Positions 15,372 through 23,386 of a DNA stretch of 64,000 nt are shown one piece after another (the first letter of the stretch is position 1; the number at the start of each line of letters is the position of its first letter). The notes beneath the pieces are model-generated. The model worked only from the letters and a program-made list of their open reading frames with translations, was not told where the DNA came from and searched no databases. Where the stretch lies: assembly GCF_000025185.1 (NCBI RefSeq), contig NC_013720.1, positions 6,014,001 to 6,078,000 on the forward strand. The letters run 5' to 3'. This stretch comes from Pirellula staleyi DSM 6068. GTDB lineage: Bacteria; Planctomycetota; Planctomycetia; Pirellulales; Pirellulaceae. The translations under genes were made by a program, and so were the position numbers.

Positions 15372-17480
15372 ATGCGCGTTTGGCCCGGAAGCAACTATCC
15401 GCTCGGAGCTGTGTGGGATGGAAGTGGCGTGAATGTGGCGGTGGCAAGTCGTGTCGCTTCACGCGTTGAACTCTGCCTGTTTGATTCCGCCGATGCCAAA
15501 ACAGAGTCGGCTGCTATTCCTCTTCCCGAACATTCCGACAATGTTTGGCATGGCTATTTCCCCGATCTTCGGCCCGGTCAGTTGTATGGCATTCGGGTCC
15601 ACGGACCCTACGAACCTAAGAACGGACATCGCTGCAACCCAGCTAAAGTGCTGCTCGATCCCTATGCCCGCGCGATTGGCCGCGACCTGGTGTGGGATGA
15701 CAGTTTGTTCGGATATCCCGTAGGAAATCCCGAAGCTGATCTTGTCCGCGACGAAACCGACAGCGCCCCGTTTGCGCCGCTGGGAATGGTGGTCGACGAT
15801 GCCTTCACTTGGGGCAACGATCGTCCGCTGCGACGTCCCTGGCACGAAACGGTGATTTACGAAGCCCACGTGAAAGGTTTCACGCAAAAACTTCCGGGTG
15901 TCCCCGAGAAACAGCGCGGCACATATGCCGGTATGGCGAGCCCCGCTGCCATCGACCACTTGGTGAATCTAGGGGTGACTGCTGTCGAACTCTTGCCAGT
16001 TCACTATTTCCTCGACGACCGATTTCTCGTCGATAAGAACTTGGTGAACTACTGGGGCTACAACACGCTGGGCTATCACGCGCTGGCTCCACGCTATAGC
16101 AGCACTGGCCCCACTGGCGCAGTGCAAGAGTTCAAAACGATGGTCAAGGCGCTGCATGGTGCTGGCCTCGAAGTGATTCTCGACGTGGTTTACAACCACA
16201 CAGCCGAGGGAAATCATCTCGGTCCCACACTCAGTTTGCGCGGCATAGACAACACAGCCTACTATCGTTTGGTGGCCGAAAATCCGCAGCACTACTTCGA
16301 CTTCACGGGCTGCGGCAACAGCATGAACATGCGTCAGCCCGAAGTGCTGCAGCTGATCATGGACAGCTTGCGCTACTGGGCTGTCGAAATGCACGTCGAC
16401 GGCTTTCGATTCGATCTTGCGTCGGCTCTCGCCCGCGAATTGTTCGACGTCGATAAACTCTCTGCCTTCTTCGATATCATCCACCAAGATCCGGTGCTGA
16501 CCCAGGTGAAACTCATTGCCGAGCCTTGGGACGTTGGTCCCGGTGGTTATCAAGTCGGCAACTTTCCAGCGGGCTGGACGGAGTGGAACGGTAAGTATCG
16601 CGACAATGTGCGACGCTTCTGGAAGGGCGATGGTGGCACGGTCAACGAGTTTGCCACGCGACTCGCAGGCTCAAGCGATCTGTATGCTCACAGTGGACGT
16701 CAGCCTCACGCGAGCATCAATTTCATCACCTGCCACGATGGCTTCAACATTCGTGACCTGGTGAGTTACAACGAAAAACATAACGAGGCCAACGGCGAAG
16801 GGAATCGCGACGGCGCCAACGACAACAACAGCTGGAACTGCGGCGTCGAAGGAGAAACGGACGAACCATCGATTGTTGAACTACGACAAAAACAGATGCG
16901 CAATCTGCTTGCCACGCTGCTGTTTTCGCAAGGCGTGCCGATGCTGCTCGCCGGGGACGAAATTGGCCATACACAAGGTGGCAACAACAACTGCTACTGC
17001 CAAGATAGCGAGCTCACCTGGCTCGACTGGGAACTCGACGACTGGCAAAAACAGCTCCTCGGATTCACGCAGAAACTCGTGAAGATTCGCATGGAGCAAC
17101 CCGCCTTGCGGCGCAAGCGATTCTTCCAAGGTCGTAGCATTCGTGGCAGCGACATCAAAGATATTTACTGGCTCAATCCGGGTGGCACCCAGATGACCGA
17201 CGAAGAATGGGACGCTGGATTTGTCCGCTGCCTAGGAATGGTGCTGATGGGGAACACGGGGGACATGAACGCTCGTGGTGAACCCATCGTCGGCGACAAT
17301 TTGGTGCTGCTGCTCAACGCCCATCACGAGACGATCGAATTCAATCTGGTTCCCGAGTGGGATGCTGGTGGCTTCGATCTCTTGATCGACACCGCCCGCC
17401 CGACAGCCGAACCTCAACACCTCGAACCCGGCGCTAAGTATCCGCTTGAAGGACGTAGCGTCGCGTTGTTTAAGTGGTAA
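15372..17480 (+). CDS. glgX: glycogen debranching enzyme
   Basis: 702 residues, the normal GlgX length, with AAGGAG before the ATG. An N-terminal CBM48 beta domain (SNYPLGAVWDGSGVNVAVAS to about residue 150) precedes a GH13 barrel. The catalytic residues are D348 (DGFRFDLAS), E384 (AEPWDVG) and D456 (CHDGF). GlgX hydrolyses alpha-1,6 branches of limit dextrin during glycogen breakdown in the cytoplasm. The NxNxC segment GGNNNCYCQDSELTWLDW is typical of GlgX/isoamylase. It stands alone; no other glycogen gene is nearby. Confidence 0.95.
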   Translation: MRVWPGSNYPLGAVWDGSGVNVAVASRVASRVELCLFDSADAKTESAAIPLPEHSDNVWHGYFPDLRPGQLYGIRVHGPYEPKNGHRCNPAKVLLDPYARAIGRDLVWDDSLFGYPVGNPEADLVRDETDSAPFAPLGMVVDDAFTWGNDRPLRRPWHETVIYEAHVKGFTQKLPGVPEKQRGTYAGMASPAAIDHLVNLGVTAVELLPVHYFLDDRFLVDKNLVNYWGYNTLGYHALAPRYSSTGPTGAVQEFKTMVKALHGAGLEVILDVVYNHTAEGNHLGPTLSLRGIDNTAYYRLVAENPQHYFDFTGCGNSMNMRQPEVLQLIMDSLRYWAVEMHVDGFRFDLASALARELFDVDKLSAFFDIIHQDPVLTQVKLIAEPWDVGPGGYQVGNFPAGWTEWNGKYRDNVRRFWKGDGGTVNEFATRLAGSSDLYAHSGRQPHASINFITCHDGFNIRDLVSYNEKHNEANGEGNRDGANDNNSWNCGVEGETDEPSIVELRQKQMRNLLATLLFSQGVPMLLAGDEIGHTQGGNNNCYCQDSELTWLDWELDDWQKQLLGFTQKLVKIRMEQPALRRKRFFQGRSIRGSDIKDIYWLNPGGTQMTDEEWDAGFVRCLGMVLMGNTGDMNARGEPIVGDNLVLLLNAHHETIEFNLVPEWDAGGFDLLIDTARPTAEPQHLEPGAKYPLEGRSVALFKW

Positions 17481-17499
17481 TGCGACTATGAGTCGTCGA

Positions 17500-17521
17500 G
17501 ATGAAGCGCACTGGCTTCATC
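17500..17521. terminator. hairpin between converging glgX and sialidase genes
   Basis: GATGAAGC (17500-17507) and GCTTCATC (17514-17521) form a perfect 8-bp stem with a 6-base loop, 20 bp after glgX and 29 bp beyond the sialidase stop. It is placed to end transcription from both sides. No T-run is present. Confidence 0.4.
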
Positions 17522-17549
17522 CCGGCTACGAAGCTATGCGGATACGAGA

Positions 17550-18803
17550 TTATTTTGATGTCGCTGTGGCCGGCTGGGTGATCCAATCGGGCTTAAAGCT
17601 GACGAGCGAGAGCCGCGCGTAGGGAGAGCCAGTTCCCTCCGCTTTGCAGCGCTCGAAAAAGCAATGCACGCGACCATCGGGCCCGACTGCGAGGTCGCTG
17701 TAGGCACTTGGGCCGGGTTCGAGAACGCGTTTAGCAGTCCAGGTCTGCCCATCGTCGCGGCTCAACTGCACAGTCAGGTTTTTGCGATCGCGACCAGTTC
17801 CCGGCTTGGGCTCTTTGGTTTTGGCCGACGTCAGATTATCGGGCCCCGCGTAGATCAGCAGTTGCTGTTCACGCGTGGGAACAGCTAGCAAGCTCGCCAT
17901 GCAGATCGGTTCGACCAGAGCCTCATCGAACTTCGGTTCGCTCCAGCCAGTACTTCCATTTTTGCTGAGCGTAATGAGGCGTCGATTGGGCTTTGATTCA
18001 CTTCGGATATTGAGCATCACCGTTCCATCGGAGAGTTCGGCGAGGGTTGTTTCATTCGGATTGACAATGGTGTCGGTTGGTCGCGCGGCAATCTCGCCAG
18101 CCGACCAAGTTTCGCCTCCATCATCGCTCACCAGGGTTGTCGTCACGCTCGGCCGATGAGCATGTCCTCCTTCGCCGGTCGAAAGCCAAACGGCGGCCAC
18201 CAGCCGGCCATTCTTCAGCTGAATTGCATGCCCGGGACCGATCGCCACTACGAACCAGGGATATTCCTGGCGTAGTTTTTCGAGTGCTGCGGTAATATCG
18301 CGCGGCTTGCTGAAAGTGGCACCTTCGTCGTCGCTATGCATGGCAAAGCAGCGTGAGTATTCGACGCAGTACAGCATCGTGATGCGTCCCGATTTTCGGT
18401 CGACTACAGCGACAGGATTGTTGACCGTCGCTTCAGGCTGGAGCCCCAGTTTCTGCTTGATGGCGAGCGGATTTTTGGGAACCTTGTCCCCTTGATGAGC
18501 TACGTGCTGTGGCTCGAGGAATGTCTTCCCCCCATCGATGCTTCGGCGCATCAGGATATTGATCTCGTCCCAATCACTCTTGCCGGTGCGACGTGCTTCG
18601 CAGTAGGCCAAGATCGTCCCCTTCGGAGTCACCACGACACCTGGGATTCGATACATCGCGTAGCCACCCACACCTGCCTCAAAAACATCGACCTGCGTGA
18701 GCGGTTCTTCACCGGTCGCACCGAGCGGCGCGATCGTGACTGCCAAAATAGTAAGACAAAGCGAGTTGAAAATCAGCTTTTGCAGTGAAGAGTGCCGAGA
18801 CAT
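17550..18803 (-). CDS. secreted exo-sialidase (neuraminidase family)
   Basis: 417 residues from ATG 18803; the open frame upstream lacks a signal peptide, while this start gives one (LIFNSLCLTILAVTIAPLGA). The BNR/sialidase hallmarks are present: MYRIPGVVVTPKGTILAYCEAR, with the RIP motif whose Arg binds the carboxylate, and several Asp-boxes, S-x-D-x-G-x-T-F/W (SIDGGKTF, SDDEGATF, SDDGGETW, SRDDGQTW). Family members release sialic acid or act on related sugars; in planctomycetes this family is broad, so the exact substrate is open. It diverges from the HEAT-repeat gene. Confidence 0.88.
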   Translation of the reverse strand: MSRHSSLQKLIFNSLCLTILAVTIAPLGATGEEPLTQVDVFEAGVGGYAMYRIPGVVVTPKGTILAYCEARRTGKSDWDEINILMRRSIDGGKTFLEPQHVAHQGDKVPKNPLAIKQKLGLQPEATVNNPVAVVDRKSGRITMLYCVEYSRCFAMHSDDEGATFSKPRDITAALEKLRQEYPWFVVAIGPGHAIQLKNGRLVAAVWLSTGEGGHAHRPSVTTTLVSDDGGETWSAGEIAARPTDTIVNPNETTLAELSDGTVMLNIRSESKPNRRLITLSKNGSTGWSEPKFDEALVEPICMASLLAVPTREQQLLIYAGPDNLTSAKTKEPKPGTGRDRKNLTVQLSRDDGQTWTAKRVLEPGPSAYSDLAVGPDGRVHCFFERCKAEGTGSPYARLSLVSFKPDWITQPATATSK

Positions 18804-19027
18804 CGCGGGGAGTACTCCGGTCGGATGAGATGCGCTCCGAGGAGCGGGTGTAGTACAATCAGGGTAGCTACAAGCAAGGCGAACTGAGAGGCTATACTCC
18901 GGCCAGCCCAATTGCAATCGAATCCCGATTGCCATGGAAAGTGTGTGAGCCAGTGACCAAATGCTGTAGCCATAGTCCTCCAGCGACCACCAACCAACAA
19001 GCAACAGCCGACCTGGGAGATAGGGTG

Positions 19028-19828
19028 ATGCAGGATCGTAAAGGAGCTCGCCGCCGCAGCGAAGTGCCAGCCGACGTTCTCGAGGGGCTCCATCGGGGCG
19101 AATTGCAGACGGTGAATCTCGTCGAGCTGCTAGCGATGGATCAACACAAACTGGCAATTGCGGTTCTGCCAGCAGTGGGACTTGCAGCGCAGCTTTCGTC
19201 GATTGAATTGATGATGGCCGCGAGCGAGCCACTCACTTCCGTGCAAGCGATGCGAGCCATTGGTGGTGTGCTGGCACAAAAGTTTACTTTTCCCGCCGGA
19301 CCACGATCGGCTTACACGCGGCTGCGAAACCACAAGTCCGACGTCGTCCGCTGCTGGGCTGCCACGGCGCTGCAGTTCACCGAGTGTTTAACGCTAGCTG
19401 AAAAACTTGCAGAGGTGCGAGTCTTCGCCGCCGATCCCCATTTCGGTGTCCGCGAAATGGCATGGATGGCTGTGCGGGATGCCATCGCTGCCGATCTCGA
19501 ACATGCTCTTGAATTGCTCGAGCCCTGGACTCTCGACCCGGATCCCAACATTCGCCGATTTGCGAGCGAAGTCTCGCGCCCGCGTGGAGTCTGGTGTAAG
19601 CACATCGAGCCGCTGAAGAGCGACCCTTCCCCTGCCCTGCCGCTGCTCGAGCCGCTGAAGAGCGACAACTCGAAATATGTCCGCGACTCGGTCGCCAACT
19701 GGCTCAACGATGCCAGTAAGACAAGGGCCGATTGGGTGAAATCGGTCGTGGGACGTTGGCAAAAAGAATCTCCCACAAGCGAAACCAGCTACATAGCTCG
19801 CCGCGCACTTCGATCGACGAAGGCTTAG
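19028..19828 (+). CDS. HEAT-repeat protein, DNA alkylation repair (AlkD)-like
   Basis: 266 residues from ATG 19028, preceded by GGGAGATAGGG. The protein is almost wholly helical with repeated blocks such as HKSDVVRCWAATALQF, DPHFGVREMAWMAVRD, DPDPNIRRFASEVSRP and DNSKYVRDSVANWLND. DPD/DN-x-x-x-R-x-x-(A/V) turns like these are typical of AlkC/AlkD HEAT-like repeats that hold alkylated DNA. AlkD excises N3- and N7-alkylpurines. I see a good overall match to the family but cannot check the catalytic Trp/Asp set, so it may be a non-catalytic relative. Confidence 0.75.
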   Translation: MQDRKGARRRSEVPADVLEGLHRGELQTVNLVELLAMDQHKLAIAVLPAVGLAAQLSSIELMMAASEPLTSVQAMRAIGGVLAQKFTFPAGPRSAYTRLRNHKSDVVRCWAATALQFTECLTLAEKLAEVRVFAADPHFGVREMAWMAVRDAIAADLEHALELLEPWTLDPDPNIRRFASEVSRPRGVWCKHIEPLKSDPSPALPLLEPLKSDNSKYVRDSVANWLNDASKTRADWVKSVVGRWQKESPTSETSYIARRALRSTKA

Positions 19829-19848
19829 TGCGAGATGGCGAGAGTGAG

Positions 19849-22584
19849 CTAAGCCATGTCGGGCGGCACATTCGTGGCAGCATCGGGCGAGTTTGTCGTG
19901 AGCGACAGCCGCGCGAGAACCACATCGTCGCTCCCTCTCCCCATCAGCTGAAAACCGTATCGCTGAAAGATCGTGCGCATGGCCCAGTTGTCGTAGCTCG
20001 TTTCGCCAGTCACCTCGCGAACACCCCACTTCTTTGCTAGTTCGAGCATCGTGCCAGTAATTGCCATCCCGACTCCGCAAGACTGCCATGCATCGGCGAC
20101 CATCACGGCATACTCGGCTGTTTCGTGATCGGGATCGGCTACCAAACGCCCAACACCCACGAGTTCACGCGTCCCATTTTTTTCAATCTCGGCCACGAGC
20201 GCTACTTCTCGGTCGTAGTCGACATAGCAAAACCGTGTCGCCATTTCGTGCGTCGCTTCTTTGAACAGATAGCGAAAACGTCGCCACAACGTTTCCTGCG
20301 AACAGCGACTTAAGAGGTCGACCCACAGCGGTTCGTCCTCCGGCTTGACTGGTCGCAGCAAAAGTCGATCACCACTGCGAGACTGCACCACGCGGGTGTA
20401 CTCTTCGGGATAAGGACAGATTGCCAGGTGGGCATATGCACGCTGGTGAAGTCGCGACACATCGGCAGGACTGACAAACACACGAGCGTCCAGTGCCATC
20501 GCATCGCTAGCCGAAACGAGCAGCGGGTTGATGTCGACCTCTTGTACCTCGGGTAAATCGGCAACGAGATAAGAGAATCGCATCAGCACTTCCACGAGGC
20601 GATCGATATTCACCACAGGACGCCCACGATAGCCACTCAGCAGTGGCCAACTGCGCAGCGATTCGAGCATGCGTCGCGCGAGTCGTTCGTTGAGGGGTGG
20701 TAGTTCGATCGTTCGATCCTGGTACACCTCGGCCGCGATCCCTCCCATCCCTACCATGATGACGGGACCAAACACAGGGTCGCGCTTCGCGCCGAGGATG
20801 AGTTCGACACTGTTCACCGCAGTTACCATGCGCTGGACCGTGACTCCTTGCACATCGGCATCGGGACGCAGCATGCGCGCGGAGCTGATGATTTGCTCGA
20901 AGGCTTGCGCGGTTTCGTCGTCGCTTCGCAAATTCAGCTTCACCCCTTGAACGTCGGTTTTGTGGGAAATTTGGGGGGAAAGAACTTTCAGCACGACGGG
21001 ATAGCCTAGCTGGCGAGCCACCTCGACAGCCTGCGCTGCGGTTGAAGCAGCAATCGGTTTAGTAACGGGAATTCCGTACGTTTCGAGCAAATCCTTCGAT
21101 GCATTCTCTGTCAGCACACCATCGGAAGACTTCAAGATCTGCTCGGCACGCGCGTGCAAAGTGGGACGATCGAGCGAGAAGGTGAGCGGAACATCGCGAG
21201 GAGTTTCGTACAGGACTTCGCGGCGTTTAGCATACGCCACCAGATGCATGAACGCGCGGATGGCATGCTCGGGAGTATTGTAGGTCGGAACACCCGCAGC
21301 ACCCAAGATTTTCACGCCACTGGCAACCATCCCACGCCCCATCCAAGCGGCGAGCACAGGCTTGCTGCTACGACCAGCCACTTCCGCAACAGCACGCGCG
21401 GTTGCTTCAGGATCAGTCATGTCTTGCGGCGTAAGAATGACGAGCACAGTATCGACTTGGGGATCGGCGAGCACCGCCCCTAAACTTTCGGCATAGCGCG
21501 ATGCAGGTGCATCCCCCAGGACGTCGATCGGATTGCCATGCGACCAAAACGGCGGAAGGACGCTGTTGAGTTTTTCGATCGTGGCGGGAGTGAGCGTGGC
21601 GATTTGTCCGTGCCGAGCCAGGAGCGCATCGCAGGCCATCACACCAGGACCACCAGCGTTGGTGATGATCCCCAGCCGAGCTCCGCGCGGCATTTTGCGC
21701 CGCGAGAGAAGTTCAGCACAGTCGAACATATCATCGACGTCGAAGACTCGCACAATTCCCGCGCGCTGAAACGCCGCCTCGTACACTGCATCCACCCCGG
21801 CCATCGCGCCGGTGTGCGACGAGGCTGCTTTTGCGCTATCGCTAAAGCGGCCCGCTTTGTAGGCCACGATCGGTTTGTGCGAAGCAAAAGCCCGCGCCGC
21901 TGACATGAACTCGCGCGCTCGGCTGATCGACTCGACGTAAAGAATCACCGCATCGGTGGTGGGATCAGCAGCTAGGTAGTCGAGCATGTCGTCGAGCCCG
22001 ACATCGAGCATATTGCCAAGCGACACGAAGTGCGAAAAACCAATCCCCGCGTCGAGCGCCCAGTCGAGCACAGCGGTGCAGAGCGCACCACTTTGCGACA
22101 AAAACGCCAACCGGCCCGGCTTGGGCATTCCCCGTGCAAAACTCGCCGAGAGCTTGAGATCAGGAACCAAGAAGCCCAAGCAATTGGGGCCGAGGACACG
22201 CAGCCCTGGATAAGACTTTTGGATTTCGCGAATTTGCTGCTCGAGTTGCATTCCCGCTGGGCCAACCTCGCGAAAGCCAGCCGAGATAATCACCACCCCC
22301 ATGATGCCCAGCTGTCCGCACTGCTCAATCAGCTTGGGGACCGTAGTCGACGGCGTGCAGATCACCACCAAGTCGGGCTTCTCGGGTAGCTGTACAAGGT
22401 CGCGGTAAGCGGTCATCCCTTGCACGGTGTCGCGCGTGGCGTTGATCGGATAAACACGTCCGGTGTAGCCATGCTCCACTAGGTTTTTGAGGAGCGTGTG
22501 CCCCACTTTGCCCGGCTGATCACTGGCGCCAACGACGGCGACCACTTTGGGGCGAAACACCGAGTCCAGATTGCGAATCGTCAC
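19849..22584 (-). CDS. ADP-forming acyl-CoA synthetase fused to GNAT acetyltransferase (Pat-like)
   Basis: 911 residues from a GTG preceded by AGGAG (22590-22594). Order of domains: CoA-binding Rossmann (FRPKVVAVVGASDQPGKVG), succinyl-CoA-ligase-like flavodoxin domains with the phospho-His motif SSHTGAMAG, ATP-grasp domain (about 480-690), and a C-terminal GNAT domain with AWQSCGVGMAITG, the Q-x-x-G-x-G/A acetyl-CoA loop. This is the layout of Pat/YfiQ lysine acetyltransferases that silence acetyl-CoA synthetase. In Salmonella Pat the synthetase part is inactive for catalysis; here the active-site His is retained, so it may also make acetyl-CoA plus ATP. It is monocistronic as far as seen. 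Confidence 0.9.
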   Translation of the reverse strand: MTIRNLDSVFRPKVVAVVGASDQPGKVGHTLLKNLVEHGYTGRVYPINATRDTVQGMTAYRDLVQLPEKPDLVVICTPSTTVPKLIEQCGQLGIMGVVIISAGFREVGPAGMQLEQQIREIQKSYPGLRVLGPNCLGFLVPDLKLSASFARGMPKPGRLAFLSQSGALCTAVLDWALDAGIGFSHFVSLGNMLDVGLDDMLDYLAADPTTDAVILYVESISRAREFMSAARAFASHKPIVAYKAGRFSDSAKAASSHTGAMAGVDAVYEAAFQRAGIVRVFDVDDMFDCAELLSRRKMPRGARLGIITNAGGPGVMACDALLARHGQIATLTPATIEKLNSVLPPFWSHGNPIDVLGDAPASRYAESLGAVLADPQVDTVLVILTPQDMTDPEATARAVAEVAGRSSKPVLAAWMGRGMVASGVKILGAAGVPTYNTPEHAIRAFMHLVAYAKRREVLYETPRDVPLTFSLDRPTLHARAEQILKSSDGVLTENASKDLLETYGIPVTKPIAASTAAQAVEVARQLGYPVVLKVLSPQISHKTDVQGVKLNLRSDDETAQAFEQIISSARMLRPDADVQGVTVQRMVTAVNSVELILGAKRDPVFGPVIMVGMGGIAAEVYQDRTIELPPLNERLARRMLESLRSWPLLSGYRGRPVVNIDRLVEVLMRFSYLVADLPEVQEVDINPLLVSASDAMALDARVFVSPADVSRLHQRAYAHLAICPYPEEYTRVVQSRSGDRLLLRPVKPEDEPLWVDLLSRCSQETLWRRFRYLFKEATHEMATRFCYVDYDREVALVAEIEKNGTRELVGVGRLVADPDHETAEYAVMVADAWQSCGVGMAITGTMLELAKKWGVREVTGETSYDNWAMRTIFQRYGFQLMGRGSDDVVLARLSLTTNSPDAATNVPPDMA

Positions 22585-22594
22585 GAGAGACTCC

Positions 22595-22613
22595 TGCCTT
22601 GGCAAGCAAGGCA
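22595..22613 (-). promoter_or_regulatory. hairpin abutting the Shine-Dalgarno of the ADP-forming synthetase gene
   Basis: On the minus strand TGCCTTG-CTTGC-CAAGGCA forms a perfect 7-bp stem with a 5-base loop. Its last base is directly followed by GGAG of the ribosome binding site (22590-22593), then TCTCTC and the GTG start. A stem this close can restrict or expose ribosome entry, so translational control is possible. Confidence 0.4.
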
Positions 22614-23112
22614 AGTGCGGGGCAAGCAAATGAGAGCGTTCTTCCTGTAAGTTACTCTTGCAGCGAATGGCTCCGCTGCCAGGGGGCAAGAATTTTGTCG
22701 CTTTGAGTCAGTTATGCGCAAGCGGCCAGCCGAGAGTTTTCGCTCCCCTTGCTCCCTGGACACGCCTTGCCGACCGGAGTTTTTTAGCTACACTCTTATG
22801 TTTTCCCAGGAGCAATCTCGGGGGAAAATTTCGATGGCAGCGAACTTTCTCCCTGGAAAGAGCCTCCTCGAAGTAACAGCAGATCGAATCGCCTTAAGTC
22901 AGCCTCAGAGCCTGCTTAAGGATAAAGTTGCGACTTGCTTCCCAAAGGTTCGCGAGAATTGGTCGCCTCGGTGACCGTTTTGCTCGTCCCCTGGGTGTGA
23001 TGTCGCAACCTGCAAGAGAAAAAGCTTGGGAGTGGTTAATTCCTTGGCTTTGCTTGCGGTGATAAGAAAAAATTGAGCAGTGTGGGTTTTCCCCATGTTT
23101 GCTCGGTGGTGA
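22614..23112. other. gene-free stretch upstream of tRNA-Lys
   Basis: About 500 bp between the synthetase gene and the tRNA. No ORF here has both a start site and a recognisable product. It must hold the minus-strand promoter of the synthetase gene and the plus-strand promoter of the tRNA; I see no clear consensus boxes. Confidence 0.5.
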
Positions 23113-23185
23113 GAGATCGTAGCTCAGTTGGTAGAGCACGGCACTTTTAATGCTGGGGTCGTGGGTTCAAGTCCCACCGATCTCA
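23113..23185 (+). tRNA. tRNA-Lys (anticodon TTT)
   Basis: Complete cloverleaf: acceptor GAGATCG (23113-23119) pairs with CGATCTC (23178-23184) plus discriminator A; D-stem GCTC/GAGC with loop AGTTGGTA; anticodon stem CGGCA/TGCTG with loop CTTTTAA, giving anticodon TTT at 23146-23148; T-arm GTGGG-TTCAAGT-CCCAC. CCA is not encoded. A T-run hairpin follows at once. It sits alone, without neighbouring tRNA genes or signs of integration at its 3' end. Confidence 0.97.
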
Positions 23186-23189
23186 CCTC

Positions 23190-23227
23190 AAGGTCGCACT
23201 GGAATCGCTTCTGGTGCGACCTTTTTT
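23190..23227 (+). terminator. intrinsic terminator of tRNA-Lys
   Basis: AAGGTCGCAC (23190-23199) and GTGCGACCTT (23214-23223) form a perfect 10-bp stem with a 14-base loop, followed by a run of six T (23222-23227). It begins five bases after the tRNA 3' end. Confidence 0.9.
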
Positions 23228-23386
23228 CGTTTCTTGCCCGCACCTGCGCATGCAGCGCAGCATCCAAATTGGCACGAGCAGAGGAATCGCTCCCTTCTCG
23301 GCGCTAGAGAGCGGCAATTCGGCGAGCTCAGATTGCTCGCCGAAGGAGATAGATCGCAGGATTTTTCCGCGAAAGCTTACGCTGAA

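Noticed and set aside
14345-15469. 374-codon frame overlapping the DUF1559 gene and running into glgX
   Set aside because: Different frame from two well-supported genes, with no signal or domain in it.
23113-23227. tRNA-Lys as an integration site of a mobile element
   Set aside because: An intact terminator follows the tRNA, and no integrase or repeated tRNA 3' end is seen downstream.
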